Assembly (NCBI GenBank): GCA_022652985.1
Contig: JALCRY010000009.1
Span: 1-59,450, forward strand
Source of the DNA: Eubacteriaceae bacterium
GTDB taxonomy: Bacteria > Bacillota > Clostridia > Peptostreptococcales > Anaerovoracaceae
DNA: 59,450 bases
Direction of reading: 5' to 3'
Below are positions 43,588-50,908 of the stretch, in pieces. A program made the translations under genes and the position numbers. Positions within the stretch are counted from its first letter, which is position 1, and each line of letters starts with the position of its first letter. The notes below the pieces were generated by a model. That model did no database searches. It saw only the letters and a list, made by a program, of their open reading frames with translations, and was not told the origin of the DNA.

Positions 43588-44330
43588 TACACTGTTTCAC
43601 CTCCTCTGTCTGTGTATATTCCTACCGGGAACATTTTTTCATTTTCATTCTTTATTTTTTCCATTGCCTGAATCGGCGTCATCTTCCAGTTTGTAGGACA
43701 TGGTGAGAGAACTTCTATTATTGAAAATCCTTTCTTGTTCATCTGATTTTCGAAGCCGCGCTTTATATACCTTTTTGTCTCATCAATATGCTTTGCATCA
43801 TATAGCGCTCCTCTGGCCGCAAATTCAACATCGAGGTTTTTGATGATGTTCAGCATGTCAACAGGATGTCCCATCGTATCCGCATCACGGCCTTCCTTGC
43901 TGCTTACCGTCTTGTCGCCGATAAGTGTTGTGGCCAGGTTCATCTGTCCTCCTGTCATTCCAAAAATACCGTTATTGACTACAATCATTGTGATGGGGAT
44001 ATCTCTTATTGCTGTGTAACACGTTTCCGATAAACCGATAACATATGACGAGCCGTCTCCTGCATGTACATATACCGTTGAATCCGGTCTGACTTTTTTG
44101 ATTCCTGTAGCTACTGCCGCGCAGCGTCCATGCGGTCCCGCTATTGCGTCATAATCCAGCGCATCAAGCGACCAGTATGAGCAGGCGATATCTACAACAC
44201 AGACAGCCTTGTCCTGCAGACCGAGTTCTTCCAGACATTCTGTTATCAGTCTCTGCACGACACCGTGTCCGCATCCTCCGCACCATCCCGCTTCATTAAT
44301 AATTGAAACAGGTTTCCTATAAGTTGCCAT
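43587..44330 (-). CDS. 2-oxoacid:ferredoxin oxidoreductase, beta (TPP-binding) subunit
   Basis: A 247-residue beta subunit. WCGGCGHGVVQRL at the N-terminus, the thiamin-diphosphate motif from HAGDGSSYVIGLSE to NNGIFGMTGGQ, and cluster cysteines near C18, C21 and C46. It carries out the decarboxylation with the alpha subunit. The gene sits between alpha and gamma with no gap (starts one base before the alpha stop region ends). The start has GGAGG at 9 bases. Same operon as aconitase X and RidA, so the substrate is probably a 2-oxo acid made by those enzymes. Confidence 0.88.
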   Translation of the reverse strand: MATYRKPVSIINEAGWCGGCGHGVVQRLITECLEELGLQDKAVCVVDIACSYWSLDALDYDAIAGPHGRCAAVATGIKKVRPDSTVYVHAGDGSSYVIGLSETCYTAIRDIPITMIVVNNGIFGMTGGQMNLATTLIGDKTVSSKEGRDADTMGHPVDMLNIIKNLDVEFAARGALYDAKHIDETKRYIKRGFENQMNKKGFSIIEVLSPCPTNWKMTPIQAMEKIKNENEKMFPVGIYTDRGGETV

Positions 44331-45413
44331 CTATATCACCTCCCTTGGTTCAACATCTCCAGCAATTACACTATTACAATAATCGACAATGCCATCAGCT
44401 GTAGGTATGTGATATGTTGTCAAATATGAATACAACGGTTTGCTGTGTTTCACTGCAAGAAGAACATCTTCCCCCATCTGCGTAGAAAGGCTCATCTCTA
44501 CCGTAACATATCCTTTTACACTTTCAGGCATTTTTTCAAATGCCTTTCTCGGGAAAGGCCATACCGTAACAGGTCTTAACAAGCCAAGTTTAATCCCATT
44601 TTTGCGTGCCTGTCTCACTGCTGTCTTGCATACTCTCGAAGAGATCCCATAAGCCACGAGTACAAGTTCCGCATCATCTGTTTCAAACTCTTCCCAGCGT
44701 TGCTCATTTTCGAACATGGTTTTATATTTATCCAGTACATATTTATCGCTCGCCTCATATCCTATCGTTCTATCCAGATTCGTGACCTTATTCTTCTTTG
44801 TACCGAGCGGTTTACCTGAAATTACCCAGTCGAACTCATCTATATCATGTTCTTTAGGTTCAGGCAGATTGCATTTTTCTATCATTTGACTGACAGCGCC
44901 GTCGCTTAATATAATAACGACATTTCTATATTTTTCTGCTATGTCGAACGCCTCATATGTAAGACTTGCACATTCATTTACCGATGCAGGTGCCAGCACT
45001 ATTTGACGACTGTCTCCATGACCGCCTCCGCGAACAGCTTCCCAGTAAGAATCCTGCCCCGCCGTGATTTCTCCATCACCTAGTCCGTACCTCATCGCAT
45101 ATACTATTACTGCCGGAAGGTTATATGACGAAAGGTAAGATATTCCTTCCTGCTTAAGATCATACCCCGGGCCTGATGAACTTGACATACAACGAGCTCC
45201 TGCGGCAGCTGCGCCCCAGATCATACTCATACTTGATATTTCGTTTTCTCCCTGGATGAATGTTCCTCCCCGTTTTCCCATATTAAGTGACATATATTCA
45301 AGGATCTCACTCTGCGGAGTGATAGGATATCCTGCATAAAATCTGCAGCCTGCGCGCAGAGCGCCTTCGGCTATAGCTTCATTTCCTTTCATCAGCACAT
45401 AATCCGTATTCAC
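44331..45413 (-). CDS. 2-oxoacid:ferredoxin oxidoreductase, alpha subunit
   Basis: A 360-residue alpha subunit. GNEAIAEGALRAGCRFYAGYPITPQSEI, FIQGENEISSMSMIWGAAAAGARCMSSSSGPG and the C-terminal VTVEMSLSTQMGEDV are typical of KorA/VorB proteins. The gene starts with GTG, with GGAGAAGTT just upstream. The domain handles CoA and the 2-oxo acid side chain, so it holds the specificity, which cannot be read by eye. Operon order is delta, alpha, beta, gamma from the promoter. Confidence 0.88.
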   Translation of the reverse strand: MNTDYVLMKGNEAIAEGALRAGCRFYAGYPITPQSEILEYMSLNMGKRGGTFIQGENEISSMSMIWGAAAAGARCMSSSSGPGYDLKQEGISYLSSYNLPAVIVYAMRYGLGDGEITAGQDSYWEAVRGGGHGDSRQIVLAPASVNECASLTYEAFDIAEKYRNVVIILSDGAVSQMIEKCNLPEPKEHDIDEFDWVISGKPLGTKKNKVTNLDRTIGYEASDKYVLDKYKTMFENEQRWEEFETDDAELVLVAYGISSRVCKTAVRQARKNGIKLGLLRPVTVWPFPRKAFEKMPESVKGYVTVEMSLSTQMGEDVLLAVKHSKPLYSYLTTYHIPTADGIVDYCNSVIAGDVEPREVI

Positions 45414-45429
45414 TGAACTTCTCCTTTCC

Positions 45430-45627
45430 TTACTCTACCGTAAAAACATAATCAGGACACATTTTATAGCAGATACCGCATCCTATACATTTTCCCTGGT
45501 CAATACTTATTATTTCATATCCCTTTTTATTTACTGTTTCCAGCGGGATGATCGCCTGTTTTGGGCAGGCATCAACGCAAAGTCTGCAACCTTTGCATAA
45601 TTCAGTATTTGCACTTGCCTTGGCCAT
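45430..45627 (-). CDS. 2-oxoacid:ferredoxin oxidoreductase, delta (2x 4Fe-4S ferredoxin) subunit
   Basis: About 65 residues starting MAKASANTEL; the ATG follows AAAAGGAG, so the upstream in-frame start at 45666 is not favoured. It carries two 4Fe-4S binding motifs, CKGCRLCVDACPK and CIGCGICYKMCPD. This is the electron-transfer subunit that passes electrons to ferredoxin. First gene of the operon. The promoter with IclR-type repeats lies 80-170 bases upstream. Confidence 0.87.
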   Translation of the reverse strand: MAKASANTELCKGCRLCVDACPKQAIIPLETVNKKGYEIISIDQGKCIGCGICYKMCPDYVFTVE

Positions 45628-45691
45628 ATTTCTCTCCTTTTTTGTTTTATTGAAAATTTTGTACATATTTTAAAACGATTTATATGTTTTT

Positions 45692-45786
45692 TGAAACTAT
45701 CGTAATAATAATCCGAAATATTCAGAATGTCAAGATATTTTTTCATAATTATGGTCATTCGTTTCATTATTTATAATTATGTTTCA
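45692..45786 (-). promoter_or_regulatory. Promoter of the oxidoreductase/aconitase X operon with IclR-type repeats
   Basis: Minus strand: -35 TTGACA (45733-45728), 17-base spacer, -10 TATTAT (45710-45705). Plus-strand GTTTCA at 45761-45766 and 45781-45786 upstream, and TGAAAC at 45692-45697 overlapping the start site. Same -35, -10 and spacing as the MFS promoter at 36.5 kb, with shared flanking sequence. Confidence 0.65.
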
Positions 45787-45804
45787 TTTTTCTTAAAAAA
45801 ATAC

Positions 45805-45833
45805 TTGCGCGTTTCACTTTTTGCACGTATACT
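45805..45833 (+). promoter_or_regulatory. Promoter of the IclR gene with a GTTTCA site in the spacer
   Basis: -35 TTGCGC (45805-45810), 17-base spacer that starts with GTTTCA (45811-45816), -10 TATACT (45828-45833). The GTTTCA copies at 45761, 45781 and 45811 are 20 and 30 bases apart, about 2 and 3 helical turns. Confidence 0.55.
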
Positions 45834-45852
45834 ATTATTGGAGGTAAATATT

Positions 45853-46620
45853 ATGGCAACTGAAAACAATAATCTGGTACAAGCTCTTGATCGCGGTCTT
45901 CTGGTTATGGAAACAATCGCTGTTGACGGCCCGATGACACTTAATGATATTCATAAAAAACTCAATCTAAACAAGCCATCACTTTCACGGCTTCTATCCA
46001 CACTCTGTGATGATGGATATCTGCTGCAAAATGACAATGACGGAACATTCAAACTCTCTATGAAAATGTTTGAGATCGGCGTCAAGGCAGTACGCAATGT
46101 CGCCTATCTAAGCCTTGTTCGCGAAAATCTTGCACAACTTTCATCTGAATTGAATGTAGTCGCACAATTTTCAATAGAAGATAAGAATGAATTACTTTGC
46201 ATAGAAAGTTTTGACCAAAGCAACGCCACATTCTCCGTTTATACAAATGTCGGCGAGAGATCATCACTTTTTTCAACTAGTGCAGGCAAAGCTATACTGA
46301 GCACATATTCAAACAATGAAATAAGGGAAAAATGGGACAATGCCCATATAGTTCAGCTCACATCCAATACGATTCTCAATTTCGATGATTTGATGAGAGA
46401 TATTTCACAGACGCGCAGCAGAAACTATGCTCTCGACATGGAAGAAAATGAACCAGGGTTGTTCTGTATTGGCACTGTTCTTATGAACTATAATCGTGTT
46501 CCGATCGGAGCTATCAGTCTTTCGTCACACAGTATGACAAAAGAAGAAGAAAAGGAACGCAGTGAACTGCTTCTGCAGCATGCACAGCGGATATCATATA
46601 TGCTTGGATATACTATGTAA
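45853..46620 (+). CDS. IclR-family transcriptional regulator
   Basis: About 255 residues starting MATENNNLVQ, whose ATG follows TTGGAGG; the longer frame upstream runs through the promoter and is rejected. The N-terminal IclR winged helix (LDRGLLVMETIAVDGPMTLN, then NKPSLSRLLSTL) covers about 10-75. The effector domain (FSTSAGKAILS, ENEPGLFCIGTVL) runs about 80-250. Divergent from the operon of aconitase X and the oxidoreductase. Repeated GTTTCA/TGAAAC elements at this promoter and at the MFS promoter are its likely binding sites. Confidence 0.88.
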   Translation: MATENNNLVQALDRGLLVMETIAVDGPMTLNDIHKKLNLNKPSLSRLLSTLCDDGYLLQNDNDGTFKLSMKMFEIGVKAVRNVAYLSLVRENLAQLSSELNVVAQFSIEDKNELLCIESFDQSNATFSVYTNVGERSSLFSTSAGKAILSTYSNNEIREKWDNAHIVQLTSNTILNFDDLMRDISQTRSRNYALDMEENEPGLFCIGTVLMNYNRVPIGAISLSSHSMTKEEEKERSELLLQHAQRISYMLGYTM

Positions 46621-46629
46621 ATGTAAATA

Positions 46630-46675
46630 AAATAGGACCGTTTTGTTGTTTTTCAAAACGATCTTATTTTTTTAT
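46630..46675 (+). terminator. Terminator of the IclR gene
   Basis: AAATAGGACCGTTTTG / CAAAACGATCTTATTT with an 8-base loop, two mismatched positions, followed by a T run. Lies 10 bases after the stop codon. Confidence 0.75.
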
Positions 46676-46729
46676 TATATTAATATTATATTACCCAAAA
46701 GAACGCAAACGATTAGAAGTTAACGCAAT

Positions 46730-47695
46730 CTATGCTGTTTTTCCCCACCGGTCATATACTGCTATCGCCACCGCGAGGTCCAGTACACATGATCCTATGC
46801 TTTCGTAAATCGTGATTCCTTTGTCATCTGTGCGGCCCTGCACTGATCCCGACAAAACATCTCCGACACTGAAGCGCACTTTATCTTTGCCGATCATTCC
46901 TTTATTGAACGGAATGAGGATATCACCGGCTGTCTGCCATACCGCATCAACGTGTTCCGTTGTAATAAACGATGCTCTCGCCACGGTTTTTTCCTCTATC
47001 TCATGTGAGTCCGGCGTAAATGAGCCGATGGCATTGATGTGCGTTCCCGGTCTGACCGCTGCGTCAGCAAGCACAGGTTCACGTGAAGGCGTTACTGTAC
47101 AGATAATGTCCGACTCCGCTGCACACTCATCGGCGCTGCCGCACTTAATGATTTCATAATCACGGTTCGCAGCTTTTGCTGCCTTTTCCGCGAACGCCTC
47201 CAGACGGTCTGCATGCCTGTTGAACAGGCGAAGCTGCTTCAGCTCCCTGATTTCCTGTATCGCCAGTACCTGCGCATATGCCTGAAATCCTGTTCCGATT
47301 ATTCCCAGCGAACAAGCATCTTTTCTCGCCAGCAGATCTGTTGCCACACCTGCTCCTGCTCCCGTTTTCAAGGCAGTAAGATAATTCGCGCCGATCAGCG
47401 CCAGCTGTTCTCCGTTTACATTGGAATACAGACTGATCGTCGACTGGTCCACCGGCATACCGCACTCTTTATTGCCCGGAAAAACAGCGGAAAACTTCGA
47501 GCCGAAATACGGCATATTTCTGCACACCGCAGTCAGCCACTGTCCGTTGTTGTGTTCACCGCTTATCGGCATCACGATCCGTCCGCCAGGGTACATTTCA
47601 CCCGCGCTGCAGGCGCGGAATGCTCCTTTTACAGCATCCATGGTCTGTCTGATATCTATGGCTTTCGCAGCCTGCTCCTCAGGAATAATTATCAT
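46730..47695 (-). CDS. Ornithine cyclodeaminase / mu-crystallin family protein
   Basis: A 321-residue member of the mu-crystallin family. Rossmann motif LGIIGTGFQAYAQVLA near 132-147; SKFSAVFPGNKECGMPVDQSTISLYS and HINAIGSFTPDSHE are family parts. It is distant from the copy at 7006-8004. The family includes 1-pyrroline-2-carboxylate reductase, which would suit the adjacent hydroxyproline-type operon, and alanine dehydrogenase-type enzymes, which would suit the alanine racemase beside it. It has its own promoter with a palindrome directly upstream of the -35, shared with the FMN-reductase gene. Confidence 0.82.
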   Translation of the reverse strand: MIIIPEEQAAKAIDIRQTMDAVKGAFRACSAGEMYPGGRIVMPISGEHNNGQWLTAVCRNMPYFGSKFSAVFPGNKECGMPVDQSTISLYSNVNGEQLALIGANYLTALKTGAGAGVATDLLARKDACSLGIIGTGFQAYAQVLAIQEIRELKQLRLFNRHADRLEAFAEKAAKAANRDYEIIKCGSADECAAESDIICTVTPSREPVLADAAVRPGTHINAIGSFTPDSHEIEEKTVARASFITTEHVDAVWQTAGDILIPFNKGMIGKDKVRFSVGDVLSGSVQGRTDDKGITIYESIGSCVLDLAVAIAVYDRWGKTA

Positions 47696-47734
47696 CTTCT
47701 CCGCCTTTCACGCCGTAACCTTATATTTGAGACA

Positions 47735-47763
47735 ATTATCAGACGGGAAAAGCATAAAATCAA
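47735..47763 (-). promoter_or_regulatory. Promoter of the second cyclodeaminase-family gene
   Basis: Minus strand: -35 TTGATT (47763-47758), 17-base spacer, -10 GATAAT (47740-47735). Abuts the palindrome at 47763-47780. Confidence 0.55.
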
Positions 47764-47780
47764 CGCAAAAGTTTTTGCGT
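47763..47780. promoter_or_regulatory. Palindromic element, copy 1
   Basis: ACGCAAAA-GT-TTTTGCGT: perfect 8-base arms. It shares one base with the -35 of the cyclodeaminase-family promoter. Related elements at 50891-50908 and 55509-55526. Confidence 0.65.
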
Positions 47781-47805
47781 CATCCCAGACGCATCTTCTA
47801 TACAG

Positions 47806-47840
47806 CAACAAAGACCGGCTTCAGCAGCCGGCCTTTGTTG
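47806..47840 (-). terminator. Terminator of the alanine racemase gene
   Basis: CAACAAAGACCGGCT / AGCCGGCCTTTGTTG, 15-base arms with one G-U pair. Separates alanine racemase from the cyclodeaminase-family gene on the same strand. Confidence 0.7.
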
Positions 47841-47881
47841 TGCATTATTCACCTTTATCTTATATTGCTAAAAAGTGGATC

Positions 47882-49027
47882 CTAAATATGAAGTCCCCTG
47901 TAGACTTTCGGCAGACGCTGTCCGAAGACCGTAAACAGCTCGTTTACTATCGTCCCTTCAGCAGCGGCTATTTCTTCTCCCGTTATTGTGTTGACCCCGT
48001 CGGTACCCATAACTATTACTTCATCACCAGTCCTGACATTCGGCACATCGGTCACATCGACCATGAACTGATCCATGCAAATGCTTCCGGCAACAGGAGC
48101 TGTCATACCGCCGACAATCACTTTAGCATGATCTGAGTAAGACCTCGAAAGCCCGTCTGCATATCCTATCTCTATCGTCGCTATCCTGCTGTCTCTCATT
48201 GCTATAAACTTTCTGTTGTAACCTACTGATGTTCCCCGGGGAACATCTTTAAGCTTGACAATGGATGCTTTGATCTGTTTGATCGGTTTAATATCCAGAA
48301 CGCGCCGGTCGACTTCATTCGAAGGATAATGTCCATACATGAATATCCCCGGCCTGACCATTTCATAATCTGCTTCGGGCAGTTCCATTATTCCTGCGCT
48401 GTTCGATGCTGTTCTGGGAAGACCTTTGACTCCGCGCTTTTCAATTTCCGTATAAAATGCGTCGAATTTTTTCTGCTGCAAATGCGCGTAGCCTTTATCA
48501 TACCAGTCTGCAGTCGAGAAATGCGTTGATACAGCTTCTATTGCCAGATTCGGCAGATCAGCTATCTGTCTGACAACATCAGCCTGCTCAGGATCATCTG
48601 CAATCAGCCCGATCCTGCCCATTCCGCTGTCTACTGCAACGAAGCACCCCGCCCGTTTGCCTGCTTTCACGGCAGCATCAGAAAAAGCTTTTGCATTACT
48701 GTATGAATCGACTGTAGGCGTCAGATCATATTCTACGACTTTGTCGGCGAATTTATCCGGCAGCAGTCCCAGGACGACGATCATGACATCTTTGATGCCG
48801 CGCCGAAGTTTTATGCCCTCTTCAAGTGTTGCAACCGCAAAACGTTTTACGCCTTCTTCCATCAGGACATTCGCTATCACTACCGAGTCACATCCATACC
48901 CGTCCGCTTTCACAACTCCGATCATTTCCACACCCGGCTTCACAAGTTTTTTTATGTTTTCTATATTATATCTGAATGCATCCAGGTCGATCTCAGCCCA
49001 CGCTGCTCTTAACAATTCATTCTGCAT
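47882..49027 (-). CDS. alr: Alanine racemase
   Basis: A 381-residue fold-type III PLP enzyme. PLP lysine K40 in GVVKADGYGC, the N-terminal WAEIDLDAFRYNI, catalytic Tyr region GTSVGYNRKF, and C-terminal IEIGYADGLSR and GSICMDQFMVDVT. It interconverts L- and D-alanine, for cell wall or for alanine breakdown. It follows an AGCS symporter gene by 17 bases, so here it more likely handles imported alanine than being the sole biosynthetic racemase. Other fold-III amino acid racemases (serine, broad) cannot be excluded. Confidence 0.9.
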   Translation of the reverse strand: MQNELLRAAWAEIDLDAFRYNIENIKKLVKPGVEMIGVVKADGYGCDSVVIANVLMEEGVKRFAVATLEEGIKLRRGIKDVMIVVLGLLPDKFADKVVEYDLTPTVDSYSNAKAFSDAAVKAGKRAGCFVAVDSGMGRIGLIADDPEQADVVRQIADLPNLAIEAVSTHFSTADWYDKGYAHLQQKKFDAFYTEIEKRGVKGLPRTASNSAGIMELPEADYEMVRPGIFMYGHYPSNEVDRRVLDIKPIKQIKASIVKLKDVPRGTSVGYNRKFIAMRDSRIATIEIGYADGLSRSYSDHAKVIVGGMTAPVAGSICMDQFMVDVTDVPNVRTGDEVIVMGTDGVNTITGEEIAAAEGTIVNELFTVFGQRLPKVYRGLHI

Positions 49028-49044
49028 TATTACTGCCTTCTTTC

Positions 49045-50571
49045 TCAGCCGATCCTGCTTTTTTTGATATTCGCGTATCCGAGTTGAGGATTCTCATAGT
49101 CTCCGCGTGCCTTCTTTTTCTCGACGTACTTCGCCCATATCCCGTTCTGATCTTCAAGGCCTACAGTCGCGGGGTCGTATATCGGATCAAGTCCGAGTTT
49201 TTTCTGTCTGTCATAATCATTTATCGCCTTCAATGCGACAGGTGAAAGCAGGACAATAGCGATAAGGTTGAACCATGCCATGAGTCCTGCACCGGTGTCA
49301 CCCATCGACCAGATGACCTGTCCGTTGACCATTACGCCGAGGAAATTTGCGAACAGATAAATGACCTGGAATACTCTGACGATTTTCTTGTTTTCACCGA
49401 ACAGGAATCTGAGATTCGACTCCATCTGATAGTAATAAGACATCAGGGTAGTGAATACGAATACTGCGATCAGGACCGCAAGAATGATCCCTCCTATATT
49501 GCCTCCGAGATTCCTGACCATGCACTGCTGCATGTAATTCACGCCATACTCATATCCCGGCAGTCCTTCTGTAATGAGCTTTGTGCCGGCAGCATTGGCC
49601 GATACATTGTATAAACCTGTTACAATAAGGGATACTGCCGTTACTGAACATACGATTATCGTATCGATATAAACTGAAAGTCCCTGAACCAGTCCCTGCT
49701 TGACAGGATGAGAACATTCCGCAGTAGATGAAAGGATCGGTCCCATTCCATCGCCGGCATCATTCGAATACAAACCTCTCTTTACGCCCCAGGCGATCAT
49801 TGAACCAGTAATGCCGGCATACATGGAACTTTTCGCGAATGCGCAGCGGAACATAAGTGCAAATGCGCCCGGAACAGCCGAAGCATGCGTTATCATTATT
49901 ATTATTCCGCAGGCAAGATATACGATGCACATTATCGGTGCAAGAAGTTCCGCAACTTTTCCTATTCTCTGAATACCGCCTACTACGACCAGTCCCAGGC
50001 AGATGCAGATCAGGATCCCGGACACATACATCGGCAGTCCAAAGGACGCTTTCAAGGCGATAGCTGTCGATTGTGTCTGCAGTGCAGGCATCAGCAGTCC
50101 CGGCCCGATCAGTGTAGCTATGGCAAAGGCAATTCCGAACGCTCTGCAGTGAAGTCCTTTTTCCATATAATACTGAGGTCCGCCTATGAGTTCACCCATA
50201 TTCTTGTCCTTATACATCTGCCCTATCGTAGATTCGATGCATGCTGTGCATGCGCCTATCAGCGCTGTGATCCACATCCATACAACAGCTCCCGGGCCGC
50301 CGAAAAATATTGCTGTCGCGACTCCGGCGATGTTGCCCATTCCAACTCTTGAACCTACGGTTGCGGCGAAAGCCTGAAACGACGACAGACCTTCCGCTTC
50401 GGATTCTTCCTTGTGCTCACCCAGCAGTTTGCACATATCCACAAAGCGTCTGAACTGAAAACCTTTAGTCCTGACTGTAAAATAGACGCCCACGCATACC
50501 AGAAATACTACAAGTGCCAGGCTCCAGATGACACTGTTAATACTGTTGATGGCATTATTGAATAACTCCAT
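49045..50571 (-). CDS. AGCS-family sodium:alanine/glycine symporter, copy C
   Basis: A 508-residue AGCS symporter, only distantly related to copies A and B. Marks: SLALVVFLVCVGVYFTVRTKGFQFRRF, AFAATVGSRVGMGNIAGVATAIFFGGPGAV and GLYSNDAGDGMGPILSS. A hydrophilic tail of about 45 residues follows the last helix. Start after GGAGAGAAA. Operon with alanine racemase, so D- or L-alanine import is the likely role. The message begins with a leader of about 200 nucleotides with an attenuator-like hairpin. Confidence 0.9.
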   Translation of the reverse strand: MELFNNAINSINSVIWSLALVVFLVCVGVYFTVRTKGFQFRRFVDMCKLLGEHKEESEAEGLSSFQAFAATVGSRVGMGNIAGVATAIFFGGPGAVVWMWITALIGACTACIESTIGQMYKDKNMGELIGGPQYYMEKGLHCRAFGIAFAIATLIGPGLLMPALQTQSTAIALKASFGLPMYVSGILICICLGLVVVGGIQRIGKVAELLAPIMCIVYLACGIIIMITHASAVPGAFALMFRCAFAKSSMYAGITGSMIAWGVKRGLYSNDAGDGMGPILSSTAECSHPVKQGLVQGLSVYIDTIIVCSVTAVSLIVTGLYNVSANAAGTKLITEGLPGYEYGVNYMQQCMVRNLGGNIGGIILAVLIAVFVFTTLMSYYYQMESNLRFLFGENKKIVRVFQVIYLFANFLGVMVNGQVIWSMGDTGAGLMAWFNLIAIVLLSPVALKAINDYDRQKKLGLDPIYDPATVGLEDQNGIWAKYVEKKKARGDYENPQLGYANIKKSRIG

Positions 50572-50665
50572 TTTCTCTCCTCCATATCAAAGGTATTTTT
50601 TAAGAGATATAATTTGTTCTATACATAATTGCGCGCATATAGATCTGTTGGAAATTATTTGCTAT

Positions 50666-50721
50666 AAAAAAACACCTCCGGTTCATTCCTTCAATGGCCT
50701 AACGGAATGAGCAGAAGATGT
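50666..50721 (-). terminator. Attenuator-like hairpin in the AGCS-C leader
   Basis: On the minus strand, ACATCTTCTG-CT-CATTCC pairs with GGAATG-AA-CCGGAGGTGT (some G-U pairs, one mismatch), with a 14-base loop and then seven T. Located about 55-110 nucleotides after the predicted transcription start and about 95 before the start codon. Confidence 0.6.
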
Positions 50722-50782
50722 CTACCCGGCGGCAGATACAAAAGCTGTATTTGCAAATATTTATTATTTTTTTATTACCGTC

Positions 50783-50811
50783 AGTGTAGCACCTGTCTGA
50801 GATGATGTAAA
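50783..50811 (-). promoter_or_regulatory. Promoter of the AGCS-C/alr operon
   Basis: Minus strand: -35 TTTACA (50811-50806), 17-base spacer, -10 TACACT (50788-50783). Confidence 0.5.
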
Positions 50812-50890
50812 AGTACAAAAAATATCTTTTTGGATGAGCATGTGTTCAATGATGGCCATGTCAACCGGGCCATCAGCAAAAAGAGAATCA

Positions 50891-50908
50891 GCGCAAAAGT
50901 TTTTGCGT
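50891..50908. promoter_or_regulatory. Palindromic element, copy 2
   Basis: GCGCAAAA-GT-TTTTGCGT: 7-base perfect inner arms (CGCAAAA / TTTTGCG). It touches the stop codon of the endonuclease/phosphatase-family gene. The base order downstream (CTGATT) resembles the -35 of copies 1 and 3, but no -10 is visible at the matching distance. Confidence 0.5.

Larger units (their letters stand above)
50572..50907. other. 336-base leader and control region of the AGCS-C operon
   Basis: No coding frame with a ribosome binding site. From the far end it holds palindrome copy 2, a promoter (50783-50811), a leader with a small TACA/TGTA hairpin and a GC-rich stretch (50721-50745), and a terminator-like hairpin followed by a T run. 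It looks like an attenuated 5' leader; no known riboswitch consensus was recognised. Confidence 0.5.

Noticed and set aside
50572-50780. Glycine or purine riboswitch in the AGCS-C leader
   Set aside because: A GUCUACC-like string is on the wrong strand for a purine riboswitch, and the glycine aptamer core sequences are absent.
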